NCBI GenBank assembly: GCA_965223435.1
Contig: CBDCWQ010000022.1
Coordinates: forward strand, 1,240,001-1,304,000
Source of the DNA: CBDCWQ01 sp965223435
GTDB lineage: Bacteria > Myxococcota > Kuafuiibacteriia > Kuafuiibacteriales > Kuafuiibacteriaceae
Reading direction: 5' to 3'
DNA length: 64,000 nt
Below, one piece after another: positions 42,637 through 52,300 of the stretch. Position 1 is the first letter of the stretch. Each line of letters starts with the position of its first letter. Made by a program: the position numbers and the translations under genes. Under the pieces are notes generated by a model. The model was not told the origin of the DNA. It saw only the letters and a list, made by a program, of their open reading frames with translations, and made no database searches.

Positions 42637-45084
42637 TTAGAGGCATTTTTGATTGGCGGCGAGGGATTCCTGGAGGCGAAGAGGGGGAGGGGCTTTGAGT
42701 TTGGCCATTTCGCTGACAAACTCGTCGCGGGGCATGTTGAGGCGTGGGTTCTTTTTGATTTCGCGGCCAATGGTGGACGCCCGACGGCCTCGATAGTCGT
42801 GACCGGGGAACACCAACGTGTCACCGGGCAGAGCCTTGAGGCGTTCAAGGCTCTCGAACATCTGGGAGCTGTCACCGGTGGGGAGATCGGTTCGTCCGCA
42901 ACTTTCTATAAGGAGGGTGTCACCGGTAAAGACACAATTCGAGAGGCGGATACAAATGGCATCGCGCGTGTGGCCAGGCGTGGCCATAATTTGGGCGGAG
43001 ACTTGGCCCACATGGATGGTGTCGCCGTCGCGGAGAGGCTGGTCGACGCAGGGGGCAGGGGCCAAATGATGCATCAGCATTTTGGCACCCGTCAGCTCTT
43101 TGAGACGCATCGAGCCTGAGAGGTGATCCGCATGGGTGTGGGTTTCGATCGTGTATTTGAGTCGGAGGCCTTTTTCGCTGAGGTAGTCTAGGTACTCGTC
43201 TACGTGTTCGCGTACGGGGTCGACGAGCGCAGCTTCTTTGGATTGAGGGTCGGCAAAAAGGTAGGCGCGGGTGGTGCCACCCGGATGAAAAACGTAGAGC
43301 GATTCGCTTGCAAGCTCCGGGTTCAGTTCGTCGGCGGACTCGGCGGTGGTCGATTCCATCCAACGGTCAGCGCATCGCCCGGCGAACTCTGCGCTCACCC
43401 GATCGCCCACCACTCGATAGCGCCCCTTCCACTCCTTGCGGCATACACGCTCTACGTACTCAACCAATCGATCGACATCGCTCTTGTCATTGTATAGCCC
43501 AAAACTCGCTCGAACCGCGCCCTGAGGCCGTGTTTCTTGGTTGGGATGATGGTTCTCCAGCAAGCGACCGACGTACATGTGCGCGCAAAAACGGCCGTTG
43601 CGGACCGCCAAGGCCCCTTCCTCGGAAAGCACCGCGGAAGACATCAGATCATCCACACCGCGAATGTTAAACGATAGAACACCCAGGCGGCGTGATGCAT
43701 CGGCAGGGCCGTAAAGCGTGACTTCGTCGAGCGCCGTCAATCGAGCGAGCGCCTGGTCGGTCAATTCTATTTCGTGGGCACGAATTCTCTCGCGGCCGAT
43801 AGACTCGAGAAACAAGAGTGCCTTGGCCATACCGACCACTCCAGCGATGTTGGGGGTGCCACCATGGTGTCGGTCAGGAGCGTCCAAAAAACGGACGGCA
43901 CGGCTAGAAACTTGGGACGCCGTGCCCCCACCGGGAAGATAGGGCGGCGCTTCGGTCATCAGATCACGGGGTCCGTACAAGAACCCTGCACCAAAAGGTG
44001 CGTAGGCTTTGTGACCCGCGGCCGCAACAAAATCGAAGTGCTCCGGATCCTCAAAGTCACCTACTGACAAGGGAAGGCGTGCAAGCGCTTGAGCCGCATC
44101 CACCAAAATGAGGGCACCGGCATCGTGGGCCATACGTGCAACTTGCTTGAGGTTGGGCATCACCCCCGTCACGTTTGAGCCCGCAGTCACCGCGACCAAC
44201 TTGACGTCGTTCTTCCGCAGTAGATCTGACAGGTGGTTGAGGTCCAGTTCACCGCCCGAATCCACCCGAGCCCGAAGCACCGAGCCCCGCCGACGATGTG
44301 GAAGCTCGTTGGAGTGGTGCTCCATTTCAGTCGTGACAACCTTGCCCGGGAGATCCGCCATCACGTGGCTTGCTAAATCGATCGCTTGGGTGGTGTTCTG
44401 CGTAAAAGCAATACAGCCGCGACGAAGCTCCGCGCCCAGAAAATCAGCAACCACGTAGTAGGCTTCCTCAAAACGCTCCGTCGACTTTCGCGACAAGATA
44501 TGCGTGCCCCGGTGAACGTTGGCGTATTCGCGCTCCAAAAATTCGACATAAGCATTAAGGACCGACACCGGCGCATGCGTGCTTGCCGCATGGTCGAGAT
44601 ACACCAGACTCCGAGAACCGCTGCCCAGCACCGGAACATGGCGCGCCACGATCGCAAACTCCCGGCGAACAGCCTCCCAGCTGAGGGCTGCCCCCGGTAC
44701 CGCACACTGCGCCGACTCCGACGAAACCGGAAAACCAAGATGTCGCCACCGCGCAATGCCACCCGCGAGATTTGAGACCGAGGGGTAGCCCATCTTGAGC
44801 ATCGTATCCGCGACCAGCGCCGAACGGTTTCCGGTAGCGCAGTAGATGTAGACCGGCCGGTCCCGGTCAGGGAGATGTTCGTGTACGTGTTTTTCGATCA
44901 GGCCCCGGGAAAGCAACACCGCCCCAGGCAAGATCCCACCATCGAGCTCATCGCTCTCCCGAATATCAAGAATCGAGATGGCGCACGGATTCGTGATCAA
45001 AAGGTCGTGGAGCACCTCACAGGGGGTCTCCTTCACCCGCGACAGCGCATCCTTGACGAAATCCTTGTAGCTCCATCTGGCCAT
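42637..45084 (-). CDS. Rhodanese - cysteine desulfurase-like - persulfide dioxygenase-like fusion
   Basis: 815 residues in three enzyme domains. Residues ~1-125 are a rhodanese with active Cys82 (Y-I-Y-C-A-T-G-N-R-S). Residues ~160-555 are a class V aminotransferase of the SufS/Csd type: V-Y-L-D-H-A-A-S-T, E-M-E-H-H-S-N-E, PLP lysine 359 in A-G-H-K-A-Y, and a persulfide-carrying Cys500 in V-R-N-G-R-F-C-A-H. Residues ~595-815 are a metallo-beta-lactamase domain of the ETHE1/PDO type: T-H-T-H-A-D-H-L-S-G, T-P-G-H-T, F-T-G-D-T-L-L-I, P-G-H-D-Y and N-P-R-L. All catalytic residues I can check are present. Prediction: sulfur taken from cysteine as persulfide is moved via rhodanese or glutathione and oxidised to sulfite. 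Cytoplasmic. Confidence 0.9.
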   Translation of the reverse strand: MARWSYKDFVKDALSRVKETPCEVLHDLLITNPCAISILDIRESDELDGGILPGAVLLSRGLIEKHVHEHLPDRDRPVYIYCATGNRSALVADTMLKMGYPSVSNLAGGIARWRHLGFPVSSESAQCAVPGAALSWEAVRREFAIVARHVPVLGSGSRSLVYLDHAASTHAPVSVLNAYVEFLEREYANVHRGTHILSRKSTERFEEAYYVVADFLGAELRRGCIAFTQNTTQAIDLASHVMADLPGKVVTTEMEHHSNELPHRRRGSVLRARVDSGGELDLNHLSDLLRKNDVKLVAVTAGSNVTGVMPNLKQVARMAHDAGALILVDAAQALARLPLSVGDFEDPEHFDFVAAAGHKAYAPFGAGFLYGPRDLMTEAPPYLPGGGTASQVSSRAVRFLDAPDRHHGGTPNIAGVVGMAKALLFLESIGRERIRAHEIELTDQALARLTALDEVTLYGPADASRRLGVLSFNIRGVDDLMSSAVLSEEGALAVRNGRFCAHMYVGRLLENHHPNQETRPQGAVRASFGLYNDKSDVDRLVEYVERVCRKEWKGRYRVVGDRVSAEFAGRCADRWMESTTAESADELNPELASESLYVFHPGGTTRAYLFADPQSKEAALVDPVREHVDEYLDYLSEKGLRLKYTIETHTHADHLSGSMRLKELTGAKMLMHHLAPAPCVDQPLRDGDTIHVGQVSAQIMATPGHTRDAICIRLSNCVFTGDTLLIESCGRTDLPTGDSSQMFESLERLKALPGDTLVFPGHDYRGRRASTIGREIKKNPRLNMPRDEFVSEMAKLKAPPPLRLQESLAANQKCL

Positions 45085-45150
45085 GACCCAAGAGTACTAC
45101 AAAGTTCGACCCGACTTGTCCTCCGCGGAAAAACGCCGTACCTAGGGCCA

Positions 45151-46002
45151 GTGGTCGACCTGGACCAATTCGAATCCCAATTCCGGGCGGCGCTGAAAAC
45201 GCGCCACCACTTTTCACGGCCGACCATCGATTCGGTTCTGCTGGTGACCGATCTACCCGAAACCGAGGGCGTAAACCTACTCGATACCCTCAAGAAGCGC
45301 CTCCAAGTCCTCGGACCCCATATAAAATGGAAACACACAGGCCGGGAGAGCTTCTCCGCGGTGGGGGATATGCTGGGTTTCCTTGTCGGCCTCGCGCCGG
45401 ACCTCTTGATCACCTATCGGCACCTTTTCGAAGCCGATCGGAACTTACCCCACAGTTTGGGCACTTATGTCGACATCTTGACCCAGGCCAGCCCAACGCC
45501 CGTGCTGTTGCTCCCCGACCCGAAACCACCGCGCCTCGAGCACATCTTGTCGGACCTCGACCGGATCATGGTGGTCACGGACCATATCGTCGATCACCCC
45601 GACCTGGTGAACTGGGGGCTGAGATTGATTGAAGACGGTGGCACCTTAGAGCTCGTACACGTTGAAGACGACGCAACCTTTGCTCGATATATGGACGTGA
45701 TCGCCAAAGTTCAGGACATCAACACCGACATCGCCCGCGAACGAATCCATACCCAACTCCTGAAGGAAGTTCAGGACTATCTCGACAGCGTCACCGAAGC
45801 TATCAAAAAGACCCACCCGAAGGTCACCGTCGAGCAGCATATTCGTTTTGGTCACGCGGTGCGCGAGTACGTGGCCCTTGCCGAAAACAGCAAAAGCAAT
45901 GTCCTTGTGTTTAACACCAAAGACGACGATCAACTGGCGATGCACGGCGTCGCCTATTCCCTCGCGGTGGAATTCTTAGAGAAGCCGCTTCTGATGTTGT
46001 AG
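45151..46002 (+). CDS. Universal-stress-like protein, start uncertain
   Basis: 283 residues from GTG 45151: V-D-L-D-Q-F-E-S-Q-F-R, then two domains with USP-like beta-strands (I-D-S-V-L-L-V-T-D; D-R-I-M-V-V-T-D-H; T-L-E-L-V-H-V-E-D) and a later S-N-V-L-V-F-N-T-K. The true start may be the ATG at 45083, which reads M-T-Q-E-Y-Y-K-V-R-P-D-L-S-S-A-E-K and then hits a stop. Reading six instead of five A at 45128-45132 would join it to T-P-Y-L-G-P-V-V-D-L-D-Q-F. The gene precedes the permease at 46036 with a 33-base gap, so they are probably one operon. Confidence 0.7.
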   Translation: MVDLDQFESQFRAALKTRHHFSRPTIDSVLLVTDLPETEGVNLLDTLKKRLQVLGPHIKWKHTGRESFSAVGDMLGFLVGLAPDLLITYRHLFEADRNLPHSLGTYVDILTQASPTPVLLLPDPKPPRLEHILSDLDRIMVVTDHIVDHPDLVNWGLRLIEDGGTLELVHVEDDATFARYMDVIAKVQDINTDIARERIHTQLLKEVQDYLDSVTEAIKKTHPKVTVEQHIRFGHAVREYVALAENSKSNVLVFNTKDDDQLAMHGVAYSLAVEFLEKPLLML

Positions 46003-46035
46003 CCCTTAAACCCGCATTGTTAGGAGCCATCAGCC

Positions 46036-47385
46036 ATGGATCACGCGGTTCCCATGTCCACCACGTTGCTTTTTCTTTGCGTCTTGCTGGCTATGATTTT
46101 GTGTCTAGCCCTCGAAGAGAAGCTTCACGCCAAAAAATCGGTCATCACGGGCGTTTTTGCGGTCGTCTGCCTTCTCGGAGGCTCGGTTTTTCACGTCCTC
46201 CACGGCAAAGGTTCCTCACACCTCCCCCTTTACATTCCGATGATCGATTGGTCGGTCATCATCATCATTTTTGGCTCAAGCATCTTCGTGGACGTCACGT
46301 CGAGATCCGGAATTTTCTCCTGGACGGCCATCAAGTTGACCAAGATGTCTGGCGGCGATCCGCTGCGACTCCTTTGGTACTACGCCGGTATCACCGTTGT
46401 CTTCTCTGCAGTGCTCAACAATGTCACCGCCATGATCATTGTGGGTTCGTTGACCGCCGTGTCTTTGCGAAAACTCGAAAAGGAGTCCCTTCTCCTGGGT
46501 TTTCTTCTGACCGAAGGCCTTCTCACCAACATTGGCGGTCTTTTAACGCTGATCAGCTCTATCCCCAACATCATCGTGGGGACAGCGGCAAACATTGGCT
46601 TTCTGACATTCTTTATAAAAGCCTCGCCCTACGTTGTGCTGGCTACGTTGGCCACTTTATACATGGCGCGCTACCGATTCTCGATAGCGTCTTTCAAAGA
46701 GGACAAGGAGCGTGCCCGCGCAAAGGATCTGATCGACTCATTCGATGAAAGTGAGAATGTAACCAGTCCAGGCTTCTTTAAGTTTTCATGGGCGCTCTTG
46801 TTTTTGTTCATCATCGGAATCGCCACCGCTTCGGTCCTTCCGCACGTTTCGGATTTGGGCATGGGTTTTGTAGCCATGGCTTTTGCCATTGTCGCCTTGG
46901 TCCGAATCAAACACGAGCCCGAAAAGGCGTACGTCACCATCGACTGGGACCTCTTGCTCTTCTTTTCGTACCTCTTCGTCGTCATCCACGTGATGGACGG
47001 TGCAGGCGTTCTCGGCCTCATCGGGCAGGGCATTGAAGCGCTCATCGATACCGGAGAATACCTCGGCCCCCTGGCACTTCTGTGGAGCGGTGCCCTCGCC
47101 AGCAGCGTCACCGACAACGTTCCGCTCGCGGCCGTACTCGCCAAGATCCTCGCGTCCGCGACGCCTCCCACCCCGAGCGACTCGAATCTGTGGTGGGCCA
47201 CGATCTTCGGCGCCAACCTCGGCGGAAACTTCACGCCCATCGGCTCGGCTTCAACCCTGGTCGCAGTAGCCATCATGCAGCGAAACAAGCTTCCTATCAA
47301 TTTCGGCAGCTTCGTCAAAACCGCAGCTCCTTTTGCAGTCCTCCATGTGCTCTTGGCGTCGATTTATGTACTCGTCGTTCTTTGA
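46036..47385 (+). CDS. SLC13/ArsB-NhaD type anion permease
   Basis: 449 residues and about 11 TM helices. The ribosome site AGGAG lies upstream of ATG 46036. Ion-transporter superfamily features: F-G-S-S-I-F-V-D-V-T-S-R-S-G, the two reentrant-loop motifs N-N-V-T-A-M-I-I-V and S-V-T-D-N-V-P-L-A-A-V, and G-A-N-L-G-G-N-F-T-P-I-G-S-A-S near the end. Members carry arsenite, dicarboxylate, sulfate or Na+/H+. The substrate cannot be read from sequence. Its neighbours (stress-like protein, divergent sulfur fusion enzyme) make a sulfur oxyanion such as sulfite one possibility. Confidence 0.88.
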   Translation: MDHAVPMSTTLLFLCVLLAMILCLALEEKLHAKKSVITGVFAVVCLLGGSVFHVLHGKGSSHLPLYIPMIDWSVIIIIFGSSIFVDVTSRSGIFSWTAIKLTKMSGGDPLRLLWYYAGITVVFSAVLNNVTAMIIVGSLTAVSLRKLEKESLLLGFLLTEGLLTNIGGLLTLISSIPNIIVGTAANIGFLTFFIKASPYVVLATLATLYMARYRFSIASFKEDKERARAKDLIDSFDESENVTSPGFFKFSWALLFLFIIGIATASVLPHVSDLGMGFVAMAFAIVALVRIKHEPEKAYVTIDWDLLLFFSYLFVVIHVMDGAGVLGLIGQGIEALIDTGEYLGPLALLWSGALASSVTDNVPLAAVLAKILASATPPTPSDSNLWWATIFGANLGGNFTPIGSASTLVAVAIMQRNKLPINFGSFVKTAAPFAVLHVLLASIYVLVVL

Positions 47386-47635
47386 GAACCGCTTTGGTCC
47401 CTCGGATCACCCATCCGCATACTCTGAAACCCTTACTGTCGCGCCCGATCTTGCCGTCCAGCACCTCGTTTAGGCGAACCTCGGTTCGATATCCTCAACC
47501 CAAGGCTCCACCTACGCCTCGGACTTTCTTGCGACCAGCAGGCGGCCGTTTATCGGACCTTGCGTACTCGGCGCTTCGACGCACGGGGCACAGAGTGGAC
47601 GACCCTTCTTGCCAAACCCGACCTCTTAGAGATTC

Positions 47636-48331
47636 ATGAAGTCGCCCGGGGAGATCGCCGCATCCCCAACCGAGGGCGAACGATATCCACTGGATGACCG
47701 CGACCTCAGCCACGATGAGTCGACTGCGTTTCGAATGCGCCTTCAGGCCATCGATGCCCTAGACGCATTCAACCCCAGTGCGCCCACGTACTGGAGCGAA
47801 GACGCAATACGCCTGCGCACCGCACAGGACGACCAAGACCAAATGGCCTTTTCGCCCGAAAGCAACCCGGGGCCCTTGACCGGCGATACCGCCGAACCGG
47901 TTCGGTGGCTTGGGAAACATATCCATCACAACTGGGGCGGCCATCTCTCGCGCGCCGCCTACGAGTTGGGCGTTCTTCCGGGCGTCCTCCACCGCGCCCT
48001 CAAGACCGGATCCTTCGACCCCCAAGCCTTTGCCACCCCATCGACGGGCGGGGACCCGCGAGCTCAAGACTTGACCTTGAACTTCACGCCTCCGGTTGAG
48101 GGGCAGCTCACCCCGCTTTCACGCATCAAACCCGGCGGGGGGGTCGCCTTCGGCCGACATCTATGGTGGAAGCACGTCCTCGACATCGCGACCTTTCTTC
48201 CGACCGACGGCCTGAGGCAGGCCTGGCTTCGCACCATGCAGAGCATGTTCCTCGGGTGGTTTTTCGACGCCAAAGTGGCCGCCATGGTGGCCGGCCCTGG
48301 GCCGTCCAAAGACAGTCGACCATTTTGGTGA
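47636..48331 (+). CDS. Protein of unknown function
   Basis: 231 residues with no signal. Recognisable features are H-I-H-H-N-W-G-G-H-L-S-R-A-A-Y-E-L-G-V-L-P-G-V-L near the centre and a C-terminal hydrophobic helix (L-R-T-M-Q-S-M-F-L-G-W-F-F). It has many prolines and no family I know. The coding signal is fair: frame open over 230 codons, with a codon pattern matching its neighbours. The 250 bases before it contain nothing definite. Confidence 0.5.
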   Translation: MKSPGEIAASPTEGERYPLDDRDLSHDESTAFRMRLQAIDALDAFNPSAPTYWSEDAIRLRTAQDDQDQMAFSPESNPGPLTGDTAEPVRWLGKHIHHNWGGHLSRAAYELGVLPGVLHRALKTGSFDPQAFATPSTGGDPRAQDLTLNFTPPVEGQLTPLSRIKPGGGVAFGRHLWWKHVLDIATFLPTDGLRQAWLRTMQSMFLGWFFDAKVAAMVAGPGPSKDSRPFW

Positions 48332-48424
48332 CGAGCGCCCGTTCGAAGTCCACGGCGGCGGCGCCCCCGTTCCGATAGCGAGCTTGGCTCTTTTTGTCTC
48401 AAGCAGGTACCATGCCTATTGAGC

Positions 48425-48661
48425 ATGTCGTCCACAAAGTCCGCCGCCGACCAGGCCGCCGCCCGTCTCCGGCTAGCCCTGGAGCTCTTCAGTACCGGTG
48501 AAGCCATGATGCGCCAAAATTTGATACGGCAGTACCCCAACGCCGATGAACAAGAGATCGAAATACGTCTTTTAGAGTGGCTGGGGGAACGCCCAGGCGC
48601 CGAATATGGTGATTCAGCGGGCCGTCCCGTTCCTTTCCCCAACCCGCATAACCCCCAGTAG
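48425..48661 (+). CDS. Small partner protein of the nucleotidyltransferase cassette
   Basis: 78 residues from ATG 48425 (TTG two codons earlier). Helical: A-A-R-L-R-L-A-L-E-L-F-S-T-G-E-A-M-M-R-Q-N-L, then E-Q-E-I-E-I-R-L-L-E-W-L and a Pro/Gly tail with G-D-S-A-G-R-P. Its stop overlaps the GTG of the next gene by one base (48661). I recall this kind of small protein in front of AbiEii-like nucleotidyltransferases in myxobacteria and actinobacteria. It may be an antitoxin-like partner, but this is not established. Confidence 0.75.
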   Translation: MSSTKSAADQAAARLRLALELFSTGEAMMRQNLIRQYPNADEQEIEIRLLEWLGERPGAEYGDSAGRPVPFPNPHNPQ

Positions 48662-49257
48662 TGAGCCGCTTAAACAACGCGTTGGTATCCATCGCAAAGG
48701 CCTTAGATGACCTGCAGTCGAAATGGGCCCTTGTGGGTGGCCTGGCCGTTTCGGCCCGAGCAGAACCACGTTTCACCCGGAATGTCGACGTTGCGGTGGC
48801 CGCGCAGTCGGATCTAGACGCAGAACAGTTGGTCTATGCGCTAACCGAGCGTGGATTTCGAATCTCCGCCACTGTTGAGCAAACAAACCGAAAGCGGCTC
48901 GCAACAGTTCGACTTCGAGTGCCGGAAGAACCTACGGGGGGGATAGTCGTAGATATTCTCTTTGCATCCTCCGGGATCGAACCGGAAGTTGTCGCTGCCG
49001 CGGAGAAGCTGGAAATCCTTCCCCAGCTTTTCCTCCCTGTAGCAACCACAGTCCATCTCGTTGCCCTCAAGGTTCTTGCGGCCGATGATCAACGCAGACC
49101 TCAAGATCGTGCGGATGTCCTGATGCTTCTGCAAAGATTGGGCCCACCGGACTTCACTGAAATCCATGACGCGCTTCGATGTATTGAGCAGCGCGGTTTT
49201 CACCGCGGGAAAGACTTACAGCGAGAATTTCAGGCAATTCTTTCAGCTCGCTCTTAG
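48661..49257 (+). CDS. Nucleotidyltransferase-fold protein (AbiEii-like)
   Basis: 198 residues, GTG start. The NTase signature is W-A-L-V-G-G-L-A-V-S-A-R-A-E-P-R-F-T-R-N-V-D-V-A-V, followed by I-V-V-D-I-L-F with the third acid. The first Asp of the usual R-(F/Y)-T-x-D-(I/V)-D is Asn here, which may reduce activity. The closing half has H-L-V-A-L-K-V-L-A and D-R-A-D-V-L-M-L, as in AbiEii/COG2253 proteins. AbiEii proteins are the toxin half of abortive-infection or toxin-antitoxin pairs; some relatives are nucleic-acid or tRNA modifying. It forms a two-gene unit with the preceding protein. Confidence 0.8.
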   Translation: MSRLNNALVSIAKALDDLQSKWALVGGLAVSARAEPRFTRNVDVAVAAQSDLDAEQLVYALTERGFRISATVEQTNRKRLATVRLRVPEEPTGGIVVDILFASSGIEPEVVAAAEKLEILPQLFLPVATTVHLVALKVLAADDQRRPQDRADVLMLLQRLGPPDFTEIHDALRCIEQRGFHRGKDLQREFQAILSARS

Positions 49258-49307
49258 GCAAAAAAAGCCGCCGTCTCGGTTAACCTCCATAGGGGGTGCC
49301 CAACAAC

Positions 49308-52300
49308 TCAGTCGAACGATATGGATTCTATCCACTTTGGATCAAATGGCATTCGATACTCCTTGCCATGGATGGTCACGCCCTTTTCTTCATCCTTGAC
49401 TTTGATGGAGACAAAAATGCCATTGGTTTCGTTGAGCCCATCCACCAGCGAACGAATCGTTTGCTGATCCCATCGATCGTCGTTCCAGCGAGCGGTGGTG
49501 TCGAAATCTTTGTGCTCTCGCACAAAAACGACTTCAGGAAATCCGTTGGCCAGGTTAGCACGATAAACATAGACAAACGCCCGTTGCGGCGTCATCTGGT
49601 GGCGGTGCTCAAAGTGCTCCTTCGTCATATTGAAGCGGGTTCGAAGATCCACTTTGGCACGGGTCGCATCAAGGAGTTCGACCCACAATTCGCCGAAGAC
49701 GGTCACGCTGTTGTCATCGTCGACGACGGGCGTATATTCAAACATCTCGGTTGGAAGACCCAAAATCGGCCGACCCTCCTCCTGCCAAATCTGGCGCGCG
49801 GTGAAGTAGAGCTTCTTTCCGGGAATAGGGCCATAGCGTGATGCGTCGTGGCTTTGCCCGAGAAGCGCATCGATTGGGAATCCTTTTTCCTGCAATGCGG
49901 GTAGCGATTTCTTAGGAATCACAGTAGAAAAAACTATCCTATCACCATTGCCCGTAGTACCCAGCTTTCCTCGTTGCTCGTCCCTGAGAGATTGGATGGG
50001 ACCCTCCCAATGAAATGCTGTAAGGGCGACACTATGCAAAAACGGAGAATCATCATAGGACAGGTGTAGTTTCGGTTGGTTGGTTTTGTTGGGTGCCCCG
50101 AACGACACATTTGTGGGGGCCGGAATGCTCTTGGTGCGCTGAAATGCATCGACAACCGGGCCGCTTTCGCCGGAATTGGCATAATCGAGAACCCAGGCTG
50201 GAGCGCTGTTTGGTCCGCTGGTGACGGGCCCATTCCCTTTGGCGTGAAACTGTACCGGCGCGGTGCCTTCACCCAGTCCATTGAACATCGCGACGGTACG
50301 ATGCCCTTTGGCCTTGAGGACCAACTCCCCTCCTTCCAGCTTCTCTACCTGGATAGGGTAGGCCAAAAAGAAACCATTGTTGAGAACACTCCGCACCATG
50401 TCAAAAAACAGTTTGTCGGAACCGGTCCCAGCTACACGGGCTGGTGCGGTTCTCAGAATCGATTGAACCGGAACCTCTGCGATGCCGAGCGGGTAGTCGT
50501 CTGGATTTTCGAGCGACTCCCCCAGCCAAACCCGGGCAACCTTTGCGCCACTGGAAAAGAGTAAGAAATCATGCATCGGATAATACTCTTCGATAAGAAA
50601 CACATCCGACGGCAGAGCCAGCCTTCCATCTGACAAGACCTTGGCCTCCACGCTCTCGTCGACAAATTTCACCAGATCCGGTCCCCACTCTCGGACCCGG
50701 TTGCGGTGTATCCACTTTGGATCCCAGACCGCGGAAACAACTGTGCCGTCCCGATGGGTCACCCGAATTTCGTAGCTTAGGACAATCTCATGGCCATAAC
50801 TCGACAGCCATCGATCAACGACCTTCTCGCGCGGCGCATCCCACCCCTGCTCTTGGGGAAACTGTCGTCTAAACAAGTCTAATGCAAAGCGCCTAAAGAT
50901 TTTTTGGTTCACCGGATGATGCGGCATCGCCGGCAACTCCAGGCCGTAGGAGGAGTTGTTGATCTCGGCAGATATGAGCCATGGGATCAGCGATCCCCCT
51001 TCCCTGTGTGTGTGAGACCGAACAAACTCTGAGAAAGACTTTTCTTCCTCACTTCCTACCTTGGGTCTTTTGGCATCGGTTTCTGCTGGGCTATGCTGGA
51101 AAAGCCAGAAGGCCCAACGCAAGTCTTTGAGCAAAGGATCTGCGAGTCGACCTCGGAGAACATTGGAGTCTGGCACACCAATGGGGGGGGTTTGGACAAC
51201 TTCCGCGGGCCCATCTTTGATCACCAAATTACCGTTCGGAAGTGAAACGACTCTATGTTCTGAGTTGCTCAAAAACGGGCCTTCATGCCACTTCTTTTGA
51301 ACGGCGTCCCACCGCAGCTCTTGGGCCCCCATGATCTGCTCCGGTTTGACAGCGTTCAAGAACGCATATTCTCCATTCGGAGTCTCTTGTTGAAGGCCGT
51401 GGTTGAGCGCAGCGCCGTTGTTTTCGATGTAGTACATCCAAACAACCTCTCCGGAGCGCGGAGGCGCTGACTCCGACAAACGAGCCTGAAGCGCCCCTTT
51501 AAAAGCAAACGCATAAACAAAAGCGGAAGAGGCGCCACTGTGAGATTCAGGCAATATCTTGGTCTTGAACACGCCTTCAGGCCCAAAAGGGGGAGCCGTG
51601 CGGGCCGTGACCAAAACCGTGGGGACCGACAATCTTGCACGGTCCAAAGCCTCGAGTGACCATTCCTCCGAAGACTCAGAGGCACCCTCGAGTCGACGCG
51701 GCAGCTCCACCAAGGATTCTGCCAACATGTCGTCGTTTATGGGCGAAATATCGACCCAAGTCCGGGTTGGGCCCTGGCCCGGTGCGCGAACCATGGGTTC
51801 GTAGTCTTGGTTGATCTCGAGCGTACCTTCAATCATCTTCCCCTGAGCATCCACCTGGTAACGGCTGTGAACGTACTGCGTCGTCAAAAAGGGCACCATC
51901 ACCATCGATTCGACCACCCCTGGTGGCGTGATCCCCAGCGCGTGATAGGCACTCTCAACGTCCATGGAGCCCGGAGGCGAAGCAATGACCAGCACCCACG
52001 CCCGCCCGTTTACGAGCGCGGCGCCGAGCTCCGGGTTGTCAACCACACCACGAGGACGCACTTTGGTGGCGAGGATCGGTTCGTATTCCTCTACCGGGCT
52101 TTTTGGGTTTCGATCCGCCGGCAAAACCCAATAGACCTGCTCGGGCGCACCCCGAATACCCCCGCGAAGCGCCTCATACGGAATACCGCGATACACCGTG
52201 TTCGAAGTGAGAATAAGGCTCAGGGGCTCGAGCACACCGGCTGACGAGCCAGAAGGGTTCTCGCCCAGGTGCACACTCGAATCGGGCGTACCTTTTTCGC

